10,762 bases of DNA from Firmicutes bacterium UBA3914 (GCA_002391385.1 DGEY01000053.1:9791-20552); one strand, 5' to 3'; shown: positions 1 to 7,345, counted from the first letter of the stretch. Notes: generated by a model not told the origin, from the sequence alone. A program made the numbers and translations.

Positions 1-642
1 GTGGTGGTATTGGTCAGTGGATAGAAACGTGGCGCTGTCCCTGTAGCGGAACACCACTTGGAAACCGAGCCCCTTGGTGTAGAACTCTTCTGCCTGGCCC
101 AGGTGGGAAACGTGCAGGTGGATATGGCCGACAATAGTAGGAGGGGGCAGTCCCTTCCAGACCTTCCCCTGGAGGTCCGCTGTGGACAGCAGATCGGCAA
201 AGTCCAGGGGAATGGTATCCATGGCCACCCTGCTTTCCCGCCAGTTCCAGGTGGCAGGATCCGTATCCACATAGACCTCAATGCCGTTGTCTTCGGGATC
301 GTAGAAGTAGATCGCTTCGCTCACCAGGTGGTGGGAGGCTCCGAATCTCACGCCTTGCTTGGCCAGGTGGGTGATGAACGCCGCCAGATCGGAGCGGTCA
401 GGCAGCAGCAGGGCGAAATGGTAGAGTCCCGTGGTTTTCAGCTGTTTGGGAACGACCTGGGCAGGCTGGACCAGCGTTAAGATGGCCGTTTTCCCATCCG
501 CCGAGAGTCTGGCCGAGGCCTGGTCCTGTTCCAAGACTTGGAACCCCACTACATCCCGGTAAAACTGCACCTGCTGTGCGAGATTCGCCGTATTCATCTG
601 CAGGCTGGCCACATAGGTGGCCGGTGGTTGGTGGAACCTCAC
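1..642 (-). CDS. VOC (glyoxalase/dioxygenase fold) protein, CatE-like, C-terminus cut by window edge
   Basis: The minus-strand frame is open for all 214 codons to the window edge. It has two vicinal-oxygen-chelate domains. Domain 1 spans about residues 9-125, with GLYHFA at 72-77, SEAIYFYDPEDNGIEVY at about 108-124 and the conserved Glu122. Domain 2 begins near 170 with VGHIHLHVSHL and a following EEFYTKGLGF helix. This order, and the GLYHFA / GNGIE-type / GHIHLHVS motifs, match the Bacillus CatE/YfiE group, annotated as catechol-2,3-dioxygenase. About 70 C-terminal residues, including the last metal ligand, should lie beyond the edge. The chosen start is GTG at 642-640, preceded by GAGAGG at 655-650 region; the in-frame ATG at 597 would cut off the first strand of domain 1. 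The gene is divergent from the NTase gene. The fold is certain. The substrate is not, because VOC proteins also include glyoxalases and resistance proteins. Confidence 0.88.
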   Translation of the reverse strand, partial: MRFHQPPATYVASLQMNTANLAQQVQFYRDVVGFQVLEQDQASARLSADGKTAILTLVQPAQVVPKQLKTTGLYHFALLLPDRSDLAAFITHLAKQGVRFGASHHLVSEAIYFYDPEDNGIEVYVDTDPATWNWRESRVAMDTIPLDFADLLSTADLQGKVWKGLPPPTIVGHIHLHVSHLGQAEEFYTKGLGFQVVFRYRDSATFLSTDQYHH

Positions 643-664
643 GTCTATCACCCTCTCGGCTTGC

Positions 665-693
665 TTTATTGGTGTATTCCGGATAATCCACAA
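665..693 (-). promoter_or_regulatory. Possible promoter of the VOC gene
   Basis: On the minus strand TTGTGG (693-688) is followed after 17 nt by AATAAA (670-665). This is a weak sigma-A-like pair (3/6 and 4/6 matches). It lies just downstream of the palindrome at 697-715, which would place a bound regulator against the -35 box. The implied 5' leader is very short (about 15-20 nt). Confidence 0.25.
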
Positions 694-696
694 GTT

Positions 697-715
697 CCCT
701 GCCGGACCGGCAGGG
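697..715. promoter_or_regulatory. Perfect palindrome (9 bp arms) between divergent genes, candidate operator
   Basis: CCCTGCCGG, a single A, then CCGGCAGGG form a perfect 19-nt dyad. It lies 55 nt upstream of the VOC start and 108 nt upstream of the preferred NTase start. On the plus strand it is followed by TTTTG, so it could also act as a short terminator. However, nothing reads into it in the plus direction within the window, because both genes start away from it. An operator for a dimeric regulator is the better reading. This is inference from position and symmetry. Confidence 0.5.
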
Positions 716-725
716 TTTTGCCGTT

Positions 726-747
726 TTCGTGAGAATTCATGCACGAA
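726..747. repeat. Loose inverted repeat TTCGTG-N10-CACGAA
   Basis: TTCGTG at 726-731 and its exact reverse complement CACGAA at 742-747 flank 10 nt that contain GAATTC. It sits in the divergent intergenic region, 11 nt from the 697-715 palindrome. It may be a second operator half-site pair, or chance, since 6-bp arms are short. Confidence 0.25.
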
Positions 748-809
748 GCCTGTGGTAGGGTGCAAACCGGGCGCATCAGCGTTCGACACACAACTCCACA
801 GGCTGAAGT

Positions 810-815
810 GGGAGG
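810..815 (+). promoter_or_regulatory. Ribosome binding site that fixes the NTase start at 823
   Basis: GGGAGG (810-815) lies 7 nt before ATG 823. The longer in-frame start at ATG 739 has no comparable site, and the extra 28 residues it would add do not look like part of the fold. Confidence 0.75.
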
Positions 816-822
816 TGCGCCG

Positions 823-1824
823 ATGCGGCCCTTTGTCCAGCTCCAAAGGGAAAACAGGTTTGAAGAGCTCTCAGCTAAGCTGCACAGAACGCTGGATCGT
901 TTTTTGGCCTTCGGTGAGGTGGTGGGCATTCTGCTCTGCGGGGGTCTGGCCCGGGGCTACGGTGACCATCTGTCGGAGATTGACCTCACCGTTTTTCTGA
1001 CCCCTGGGCAGTACGCGGCATACAAAGGGGGGAAAACGCCAGTTCCCCTGGGTATCGCCGTGATCGACGGACAGCTTTACGACATCAAACTGGTGGACTA
1101 CGAGGAGGCGCTGGCCAGGGAATACTCCCTGGTGGAGCTGTGGGACCTTTCCTACGCCCGGATCCTGTATGATCCAGAGGAAAAGCTATCTAAGCTCCTG
1201 AAGACCAAGCTCTCCAGACCCGTGGACCCTGCTTTGGCCGGGGGCCTTTTGTTTGAAGCGTGGTGGCACTACAGGCTGGCCGGGGATATCTGGATCTACA
1301 GAGGGGATGCGGCCCAGGGCCACTACGTGCTGAACAGTGCCCTTAAACCCCTGCTGGGAGCCTTGTTTCTCGCCAACGACGAGTACATTATCCACGACAA
1401 GTGGCTGGTCCATTTCACCAGAACCCTGGCCTGGAAACCCGATAGGTGGGACGAAGAGCTGCAGGCAGCCCTGTCCACCGGAAGTTTTGACCTAGACAGC
1501 CTCAGGGCCAGGCAGCAGGCTCTACACCGCCTGTGGACAGCCATTGATGCCCGCCTCAGGGAGAAGACGGGCACCCCGCTCAGCATGATGCAGAGGCCTT
1601 TCTGCGAGAAGCTGAGGCTGCTGGTGGAAAAGGGCCAGATGCCCCTGGAGGAGTGGGCAGGCCCAGACGGGAGCCTGGTCAACAGCGAGCCCTTCCACAC
1701 GGTCACCCGCATCCGGGACGGCCTGGTTATCCTGGATGTGGAGAGGCTCTTGGCTGTGCAGCCGCAGGAAATGTACAGCTGGTTCTATGAAGTGGTGGAA
1801 GCGGTGAGGGAGGCTGGGAGATGA
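823..1824 (+). CDS. Nucleotidyltransferase-fold protein with degenerate active-site motif
   Basis: A soluble protein of 333 aa. Residues about 33-60 read GEVVGILLCGGLARGYGDHLSEIDLTVFL when joined piecewise: a hydrophobic strand, the GG turn at 40-41, an ARGYGD stretch, then Asp54. This is the N-terminal signature of the polymerase-beta-like nucleotidyltransferase superfamily, in the style of DUF4037 and kanamycin/aminoglycoside nucleotidyltransferases. The usual Dx[DE] pair appears as D54-L-T56, so the second carboxylate is missing. Asp87 in GQLYDIKL could be the third. Residues about 130-333 look mostly helical, with many Trp and Leu, as in the C-terminal substrate/HEPN-like domains of such enzymes. 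There is no signal peptide or membrane segment. The stop overlaps the next start by 4 nt (ATGA), so the two are probably translationally coupled. Substrate unknown; it may be catalytically weak or inactive. Confidence 0.75.
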   Translation: MRPFVQLQRENRFEELSAKLHRTLDRFLAFGEVVGILLCGGLARGYGDHLSEIDLTVFLTPGQYAAYKGGKTPVPLGIAVIDGQLYDIKLVDYEEALAREYSLVELWDLSYARILYDPEEKLSKLLKTKLSRPVDPALAGGLLFEAWWHYRLAGDIWIYRGDAAQGHYVLNSALKPLLGALFLANDEYIIHDKWLVHFTRTLAWKPDRWDEELQAALSTGSFDLDSLRARQQALHRLWTAIDARLREKTGTPLSMMQRPFCEKLRLLVEKGQMPLEEWAGPDGSLVNSEPFHTVTRIRDGLVILDVERLLAVQPQEMYSWFYEVVEAVREAGR

Positions 1825-3161
1825 AAAAGACAGTGCTGCGCCTGACGGCCGGGATCGCCGTGGCCTTAGCGGTGATCTTCCTCTATGCCCTTGCCCATGA
1901 GGGAGGCCATGCTCTCATGGTTCTGCTCCTGGGCGGCCAAGTCACCAATTTCCAGGTCAACTTCCTGCGCCACCCGCCCCAGATCAGCTACACCGGAGTG
2001 AGTGATCCCCTGCATCGGGCCCTGGTGAGCCTGGCCGGGCCGGTGCTGCCCCTGCTGCTGATCCCGCCGGCCACCTTGGTTCTGCGCCGCACAGGCAGTG
2101 TGCCGGTGAAGGGCGCGCTGCTGCTTCTGCTGCTGGCCCTGCTGTCCACTACGCTTACCTCCGCGGCGGTGTCCCTAGGCTGCGGGCTGGGGGGGTCTCA
2201 GCCCAGTGAGGATCTGGCCAAGTTCCTCCGCTATTCTGGAGCCAATCCCTTTGCCGTCGCCGCTGGTTTCTGTGTGCTTTTCGCCCTTTCCTTCTTGTTG
2301 GCCTGGAAGGTGGGGCGGGTGCCCGCAGCCGCGGCCAGTGTCGCCGCAGCTCTCCGGGGTTCGCCCCAGGAGGGACGGCAGCCCTTGGCGGCGCGCACTG
2401 CCGCCGCGGCGGTGCTGTTGGCGGTGTTTGCCGCGGCCTTCAGCCAGGTGATCGGCTGGCCCGGCAGCTCCCAGGGGGAGCCGCCCCACCACACCAAGCT
2501 GGAGATCGATCTGGCGGAGCTCGGCCCCGGTGAGGCCTTCTACACCTTCCACGTCCAGGAGCCCACCAGCTATGACTTTGTCTATCGGGTGGCGGCCCGC
2601 TCCGAAGTCAAACTGCGCCTGGTCAATCTTCAGGGAGAGCCCTTTGCCCACAGCGGTCAAAGCAGCCTGATCCTGTTTCAGGGAACGCGGAGTCCTTCTC
2701 TAAGCTACTTCATGGGGTTCACCCTGCTGGAGGGGGAATACGCCCTGGAAATTTCCCCAGATAGCCGCGGCTCTCTCCAGGTGTACATCGACAGCCGGCC
2801 AGCAGATCCGGTGGCCCTGGGGTACCTGGAGCTGATCCAGGCGGTGAGCGCCGGGACCTTTACAGCCGAGAGCTACCAGGAGGAAGGCTATGAGCTGGTC
2901 TTCCAGGGACAACTCCCAGAAGGTGAAAACCAGCTCCTCATTGAGGTGCCCGGCGGCTCGGGGCTGAAGATCTCCGCCTTCGCGGTTGGTGAGGGCGAGG
3001 TTGAGCTTTACTATTCAGCAGGCGGCAGCGCCGATACCATCCTCCAGGGGTCCAAGGCCACCATCGGCAGGTGGCTGGAGGCCCACGGGGGCCGCGGTGA
3101 ACTGCGGGCCAGTGTGCGCGGGGCTCCGGTTACCCTCTTCATCTACCTGAGCCGCAACTGA
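1821..3161 (+). CDS. Integral membrane protein with HEGGH zinc-protease motif (M50-like) and extracytoplasmic C-terminal region
   Basis: 446 aa. The first hydrophobic segment (about 10-37) carries HEGGH at residues 26-30, an HExxH motif inside a membrane helix followed by ALMVLLLGG. This is the layout of site-2-protease-like M50/M50B peptidases. Further hydrophobic segments lie near 66-88 (with SLAGPVLPLLL), 97-120, 143-163 and 192-212, giving about five. The canonical LDG/NPxDG third-ligand motif is not visible; Asp131 in SEDLAKFLRYSG is a possible substitute. Residues about 215-446 are polar, Gly/Glu-rich and probably beta-structured (repeated blocks such as GEAFYTFHVQ, SEVKLRLVN, EGEYALEIS, GENQLLIEV), and probably lie outside the membrane. 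The start follows GGGAGG (1808-1813) with 7-nt spacing and overlaps the NTase stop. The alanine-rich segment 168-210 is of low complexity. Proteolytic activity is inferred, and the C-terminal domain is not one I recognise. Confidence 0.72.
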   Translation: MKKTVLRLTAGIAVALAVIFLYALAHEGGHALMVLLLGGQVTNFQVNFLRHPPQISYTGVSDPLHRALVSLAGPVLPLLLIPPATLVLRRTGSVPVKGALLLLLLALLSTTLTSAAVSLGCGLGGSQPSEDLAKFLRYSGANPFAVAAGFCVLFALSFLLAWKVGRVPAAAASVAAALRGSPQEGRQPLAARTAAAAVLLAVFAAAFSQVIGWPGSSQGEPPHHTKLEIDLAELGPGEAFYTFHVQEPTSYDFVYRVAARSEVKLRLVNLQGEPFAHSGQSSLILFQGTRSPSLSYFMGFTLLEGEYALEISPDSRGSLQVYIDSRPADPVALGYLELIQAVSAGTFTAESYQEEGYELVFQGQLPEGENQLLIEVPGGSGLKISAFAVGEGEVELYYSAGGSADTILQGSKATIGRWLEAHGGRGELRASVRGAPVTLFIYLSRN

Positions 3162-3187
3162 TTTTGGATCCCCTTTTTGGAAAAAGC

Positions 3188-3239
3188 AAAGCCCCGGGGG
3201 CAGATCTCCCCGGGTAAGCCCGGTTCCCCGGGCTTTTTT
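3188..3239 (+). terminator. Rho-independent terminator with tandem/alternative hairpins
   Basis: The 3' stem AAGCCCGG (3216-3223), loop TTCC and CCGGGCTT (3228-3235) run into six Ts (3234-3239): a textbook terminator 27 nt after the M50-like stop. A second 7-bp stem lies just before it (CCCGGGG 3193-3199 with CCCCGGG 3208-3214). The 5' arm of that stem could instead pair with the 3' arm of the terminator (3188-3199 with 3226-3236, one bulge). Confidence 0.88.
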
Positions 3240-3366
3240 GATTAGGGGCTTTCCGGGGCATCCCCTGGTAAGACCGCTTGAAAAAATTGAAAAAACGGCC
3301 CCCTTCCACGGCGGCGGAAGTTAAAAATCCGGTAACAAACTTAAGGAAATGAAACAAATTGAAGGA
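3240..3366. other. Non-coding spacer
   Basis: This is most of the 312-nt gap between the M50-like gene and the transporter. It contains A-rich runs (TTGAAAAAATTGAAAAAAC near 3280-3298), a short dyad CTTCC-N8-GGAAG (3303-3320), and no convincing open frame, RNA gene or riboswitch that I can recognise. The A-rich stretch upstream of the promoter at 3367 could act as an UP-like element. Confidence 0.5.
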
Positions 3367-3396
3367 TTGACTCCGCGTGTATCGTAATCATTTAAT
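3367..3396 (+). promoter_or_regulatory. Candidate promoter of the ABC transporter operon
   Basis: TTGACT (3367-3372) and TTTAAT (3391-3396) are separated by 18 nt; each matches the sigma-A consensus at 5 of 6 positions. Transcription would start near 3402, giving a leader of about 70 nt before the first permease. It lies downstream of a strong terminator, as expected for an independent operon. Confidence 0.65.
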
Positions 3397-3473
3397 GAAC
3401 GACTGCGTGGTAGAAATCACAATCTGGATCCCTTTCAACGGCGAATCCGCGGGGGCGGATAAGGAGGACAGCG

Positions 3474-4478
3474 ATGTTCCTGAAGAATTATCTAATTCCT
3501 CGCCTGTTGCAGTACTTCTTGGTTATTTTCCTCGGCATCACCATCGTCTTTTTCATCCCCCGTATGTCGCCCACCGATCCGGTGGAGCGGACCATTGCGG
3601 AGATCAGGTCGCGGGGAACCTATCTGGACCCGGGACAGATTCAAGCCATGGTGGATGCGCTCACGGAGATGTACGGCCTGTCCGGCTCCTGGTGGGAGCA
3701 GTACAAAGACTTCTGGCGGAGGCTGTCCAAGGGCGATTTCGGCTTGTCTTTTTTCCAGTTTCCCACGCCGGTGATTACCCTGATCAAAAGGGCCCTGCCC
3801 TGGACCGTGGGCCTTCTGTTCACCACGACCATCCTTTCCTGGCTGTTCGGCAACATCGTGGGCGGTATGGCCGGCTATGCCCACAACCGGGGCTGGTCTA
3901 AGCTTTTGGATTTTCTGGCCATGTTCATCCGGCCCATTCCCTATTACGTGGTGGCCCTCACCCTTTTGATCCTGTTGGGCTATGTGTACAGGCTCTTTCC
4001 CATCTCCGGCGGTGCCCCAGTGGGGGCTCAGCCTTCCTGGACCTGGCCCTACATCAAGGAAGTGCTGCGGCATGCCTTTCTGCCCGCCTTCTCCATGGTC
4101 CTCTTGGGCGGTGCCTCCTGGTTCCAAACATCCAAACTGATTGTCCAGAACGTCAAGGCGGAGGATTTCGTGCAGTATGCGCAGCTGGGCGGGATCAAAG
4201 AAAGCAGGATCATGTTCCGCTACATCATCCGCAATGCCATGCTGCCCCAGATCACCAATCTGGCCCTTTCCCTGGGACAGATTCTCAGCGGGGCCCTGAT
4301 TACGGAAATCGTGTTCTCCTATCCCGGAATCGGTTACCTGCTCTATTCGGCCATCACCAGGGGCGATTACAACCTGATCATGGGGATCATTACCCTGTCC
4401 ATCGTGGCCATCACCACGCTGGTACTCATCGTGGATTTGGTTTATCCGCTCTTTGACCCGCGGATTAGATACAAGTGA
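3474..4478 (+). CDS. ABC importer permease, DppB/OppB type
   Basis: 334 aa, the usual size for the family. It forms half of the membrane channel of a peptide/nickel/oligosaccharide-type importer. The N-terminal membrane helix (about 11-29) is followed by a long external loop (30-110), then helices near 112-134, 147-171, 200-217, 261-283 and 302-325. The cytoplasmic EAA-type loop that docks onto the ATPase is visible at about 229-260 (EDFVQYAQLGGIKES followed by RNAMLPQ), then the family-typical EIVFSYPGIGYLL at 278-290. It ends with the DPRIRYK tail typical of DppB-like proteins. The start is set by AAGGAGG (3461-3467), 6 nt before ATG. It is the first gene of a five-gene operon behind the promoter at 3367. 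Subfamily certain; substrate not. Confidence 0.93.
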   Translation: MFLKNYLIPRLLQYFLVIFLGITIVFFIPRMSPTDPVERTIAEIRSRGTYLDPGQIQAMVDALTEMYGLSGSWWEQYKDFWRRLSKGDFGLSFFQFPTPVITLIKRALPWTVGLLFTTTILSWLFGNIVGGMAGYAHNRGWSKLLDFLAMFIRPIPYYVVALTLLILLGYVYRLFPISGGAPVGAQPSWTWPYIKEVLRHAFLPAFSMVLLGGASWFQTSKLIVQNVKAEDFVQYAQLGGIKESRIMFRYIIRNAMLPQITNLALSLGQILSGALITEIVFSYPGIGYLLYSAITRGDYNLIMGIITLSIVAITTLVLIVDLVYPLFDPRIRYK

Positions 4479-4502
4479 TCTAGGCTCAGAAAGGAAATGG
4501 TC

Positions 4503-5366
4503 ATGACGCTGGGAAGCACCTTACGGGATTTGTTCAAAGATTATCGCTTTGCTGTTGCCTTCATCGTTCTCTTGTTTTTGGTGGCTTTAGCTGTCCTGTC
4601 GTTCTTTTCGCCCTATGATCCCACGATCTGGTTTTACGCGCCCCGGGATCTGCGCCCCTCCCAGGAGTACATCCTGGGGACCGATTCCCGCGGGCAGGAC
4701 ATCTTCTGGCAGGCCACCTTTGCCATTCGCAACTCTTTGATCATCTCGGTGGTGGCGGGGGTGATCTCCAGGATCATCGCCGTGGTCGTGGGTCTGGTCG
4801 CAGGCTACCAGGGAGGCAGGGTGGACCGGGTTTTGATGTTCATCAGCGACGGCTTTTTGGTCATACCGCTCTTCCTCATTTTGGTGATGCTGGCCATGCT
4901 GATCCGGGATAGAATGACCATCTTCAACACCGGGCTGCTCCTGGCTGTCTTCGGCTGGGCCTGGGATGCCCGGGTTCTGCGCTCGCAGGTTTTAAGCCTG
5001 CGGGAGCGGGAGTTCACCAAAACTGCTGTCCTCTCAGGTACGCCCACTTTGGAGCTCGTGTTTAAGGAGTACATGCCCTACATTACTCCCCTGGCCTTTT
5101 CCACCTTGATCAACAACATGTCCTGGGCCATCGGCATGGAAATGACCCTTTCGATTATCGGTTTGACCAATATGGATATTCCCACGCTGGGGACGAATTT
5201 GAAGTGGGCCCTGAACTACCAGGCCATCTTGATGCGGCGCTGGCACTGGATCTTAACTCCGGTGGTGCTCTCTGTGCTCCTGTTCATCGCCCTGTACTGG
5301 CTGTCTGTCAGCATCAGCGAATACCTAGACCCGCGCACCCGCGTGCAGAGAGTGGGGGGCGAATGA
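4503..5366 (+). CDS. ABC importer permease, DppC/OppC type
   Basis: 287 aa from the chosen start; it is the second channel subunit. It has an N-terminal helix (about 17-36), then the DppC hallmark ILGTDSRGQDIFWQ (57-70), helices near 77-101, 111-135, 143-155, 197-220 and 250-270, and an EAA loop at about 167-196 (REREFTKTAVLSGT through YMPYITP). It ends in the family-typical EYLDPRTR. ATG 4503 is preferred over the in-frame ATG 4497 because AAAGGA (4490-4495) stands 7 nt before 4503 but only 1 nt before 4497. The gene lies 24 nt after the first permease and 1 nt before the first ATPase, indicating one transcript. Confidence 0.92.
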   Translation: MTLGSTLRDLFKDYRFAVAFIVLLFLVALAVLSFFSPYDPTIWFYAPRDLRPSQEYILGTDSRGQDIFWQATFAIRNSLIISVVAGVISRIIAVVVGLVAGYQGGRVDRVLMFISDGFLVIPLFLILVMLAMLIRDRMTIFNTGLLLAVFGWAWDARVLRSQVLSLREREFTKTAVLSGTPTLELVFKEYMPYITPLAFSTLINNMSWAIGMEMTLSIIGLTNMDIPTLGTNLKWALNYQAILMRRWHWILTPVVLSVLLFIALYWLSVSISEYLDPRTRVQRVGGE

Positions 5367-5367
5367 C

Positions 5368-6384
5368 ATGAAAAAAGATGTGGTACTCAGGACAGAAAAC
5401 CTCAAAGCCTACTATGTGTTGGAGGTGCCGGGCGGCCAAAAGGTGGTCCGGGCGGTGGACGGGGTGGATCTGACCATCCGCCGCAACGAAATCTACGGGA
5501 TCGCCGGGGAAAGCGGCTGTGGCAAGAGCACCCTCATGAAGACACTCTACGCCTGGGTGCAGCGGCCGCTGCGCCTGGTGGAGGGCACCGTGTATTACAC
5601 CAAGGATGGACAGGAATTCGATGTCTATGCCTTGAGCAAGCAGGAGCTGCGCCGCCTGCGCTGGCAGTTCATCGCCTACGTCCCCCAGGGGGCCATGAGC
5701 ATCTTCAATCCCGTGACCAAGATCAAGGAAACGTACCGGGATTTCCTCAGCAGCCATCTGCGGGGTAAGACGGTGGAGGAGATGTTCGCCATCGCCAAAG
5801 AGCACATTGAGCGGCTGGGCCTGCCCGTGAGCATTCTGGAAGCCTACCCCCACCAGCTTTCCGGGGGTATGCGCCAGCGGGTGGCCATTGCCCTGGCGGC
5901 CCTGCTGCGGCCCAGCGTGATGTTTGCCGATGAGCCCACCACCGCGCTGGATGTGGTGGTGCAGCGGGGCGTGGTCCAGCTCCTCAAAGACATCCAGGAG
6001 AGCCTGCACAACACCATCATCCTGGTGACTCATGATATGGGTATCCATGCCAATGTCACCGACCGTCTGGCTATTATGTACGCGGGAAGGATCATCGAAG
6101 AAGCGGCCACGGAGGAGATTTTCCAAAAGCCGCTCCATCCCTACACCCAGTTTCTGATCAACTCGCTGCCGCAGTTCGGCGACACGGGCGAGCGGGTGAG
6201 CGCGCCCGGGCAGCCGCCTTCCCTGGCGCATCTGCCCACAGGCTGCGCTTTCCATCCCCGCTGCCCCCAGGCCATGCCCATCTGCCGGGAGCAGGTGCCG
6301 GAGACGGCCTTCATCGGAGAACACCGCGTGGCCTGCTGGCTGCACGCAGAAAGGGGAGCAGTAGAGCATGCAGCCCATTCTTGA
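5368..6384 (+). CDS. ABC importer ATPase, DppD/OppD type
   Basis: 338 aa, cytoplasmic, one of two different ATPases that drive the importer. Motifs are complete: Walker A GESGCGKST (47-55), Q-loop Gln107 in YVPQGAM, signature LSGGM (164-168), Walker B VMFADEP with Asp188 and Glu189, D-loop TALD, switch His222. After residue 255 comes the oligopeptide-transporter C-terminal extension starting HPYTQFL. Its four cysteines, C293-x5-C299-x6-C306-x16-C323, match the arrangement that binds an Fe-S cluster in characterised Dpp/Opp ATPases. The start is preceded by a GGGGGG run at 5354-5359. It begins 1 nt after the permease stop, and its own 3' end overlaps the next ATPase by 17 nt. Confidence 0.95.
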   Translation: MKKDVVLRTENLKAYYVLEVPGGQKVVRAVDGVDLTIRRNEIYGIAGESGCGKSTLMKTLYAWVQRPLRLVEGTVYYTKDGQEFDVYALSKQELRRLRWQFIAYVPQGAMSIFNPVTKIKETYRDFLSSHLRGKTVEEMFAIAKEHIERLGLPVSILEAYPHQLSGGMRQRVAIALAALLRPSVMFADEPTTALDVVVQRGVVQLLKDIQESLHNTIILVTHDMGIHANVTDRLAIMYAGRIIEEAATEEIFQKPLHPYTQFLINSLPQFGDTGERVSAPGQPPSLAHLPTGCAFHPRCPQAMPICREQVPETAFIGEHRVACWLHAERGAVEHAAHS

Positions 6385-7345
6385 AACCCGCAGTCTAACC
6401 AAGGTTTTCCACCGAGGCAGCCTGCTGGCCCGGGACCGCATTGTGGCCGTGGACAGCGTCTCCTTTACCATGCGGCGGGGTGAGGTGTTCACCCTGGCGG
6501 GGGAGAGCGGCTGCGGCAAATCGACCACGGCCCGGATGATCCTGGGCTTTGAGCAGCCCACCGCCGGGGAGATAGTCTACGGGCAGGACGAGGAGCGCTG
6601 GCACCCCAAGGTGTGGTATACCCAGCGTATCCAGGCAGTGTTCCAGAATCCCTTTGAAACGTTCAACCCCTTAAGGAAAGTGGAGGGCTACCTTTTCGAG
6701 ACGGTGCACAACTACAAGCTGGCGTCAAGCCGCGCCGAGGCCGTGGAGCTGATCAACGCCAAGCTGGAAGCGGTGGGGCTCAGCTACGGGGAAGTGCAGG
6801 GACGCTACCCCAGCGAGTTTTCTGGGGGGCAGCTCCAGCGCATCTCCATCGCACGGTCGCTTTTGGTGGACCCATCGCTGCTCATTGCCGACGAGCCGGT
6901 CTCCATGGTGGACGCTTCCATCAGGATGTCCATTGTGAACCTGTTCCGGCGCCTCAGGGACGAGCTGGATATGGGCATTCTCTACATCACCCACGATCTG
7001 GCCACAGCCTACTACCTGGGCGGCAGGATCGCCATCATGTTCCGGGGCCAGACCATGGAGCTGGGCCCGGTGCAGGAAGTGTTGATGCACCCCCGCCATC
7101 CCTACACCCAGCTTCTGCGGGAGTCCATCCCCGAGGCGGATCCCCGCAAGAAATGGCGGGGCCGGATCACCATCGCGGAAACCGAGGAGGAAGAATACCT
7201 CAGGGTGGGCTGCAAGTTCGCGGGCCGGTGCCCCAAGGTGATGGAGATCTGCCGCAGGCAGGAGCCTCAGCTGGTTGATATCGAGGGTGTGCAGGTTAAA
7301 TGCCACCTTTATGTGGATAAACTGAGCGTTAAGGAGGTGAGTTAG
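6368..7345 (+). CDS. ABC importer ATPase, DppF/OppF type
   Basis: 325 aa, cytoplasmic partner of the preceding ATPase. Walker A GESGCGKST (45-53), Q-loop Gln93 in VFQNPFETFNP, signature FSGGQ (151-155), Walker B LLIADEP with Asp175 and Glu176, switch His209. The D-loop reads SMVDAS rather than the commoner SALD. From memory, a similar variant occurs in Thermotoga and archaeal members, so it need not impair function. The C-terminal extension has HPYTQLL and the same four-cysteine spacing as its partner (C282, C288, C295, C312). The start ATG overlaps the upstream gene by 17 nt and has GGGGAG (6353-6358) 9 nt before it. It lies 68 nt upstream of the binding-protein gene. Confidence 0.95.
   Translation: MQPILETRSLTKVFHRGSLLARDRIVAVDSVSFTMRRGEVFTLAGESGCGKSTTARMILGFEQPTAGEIVYGQDEERWHPKVWYTQRIQAVFQNPFETFNPLRKVEGYLFETVHNYKLASSRAEAVELINAKLEAVGLSYGEVQGRYPSEFSGGQLQRISIARSLLVDPSLLIADEPVSMVDASIRMSIVNLFRRLRDELDMGILYITHDLATAYYLGGRIAIMFRGQTMELGPVQEVLMHPRHPYTQLLRESIPEADPRKKWRGRITIAETEEEEYLRVGCKFAGRCPKVMEICRRQEPQLVDIEGVQVKCHLYVDKLSVKEVS

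Noticed and set aside
398..691. 97-codon minus-strand frame starting at 691
   Set aside because: It overlaps the VOC gene in a different frame; the VOC frame has clear domain motifs and this one has none.
3240..3473. Possible riboswitch or CcpA (cre) site upstream of the transporter
   Set aside because: No conserved riboswitch core was recognised, and the best cre-like stretch near 3267-3282 fails several consensus positions.
3377..3901. 174-codon plus-strand open frame
   Set aside because: It overlaps the DppB-type permease in another frame, has no ribosome binding site and reads as low-complexity His/Gly/Arg sequence with no family resemblance.
5314..6561. 415-codon minus-strand open frame opposite the ATPase genes
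   Set aside because: It is a shadow of two well-supported ATPase genes: His/Gly/Leu-rich, no start signal. Long antisense frames are common in GC-rich coding DNA.
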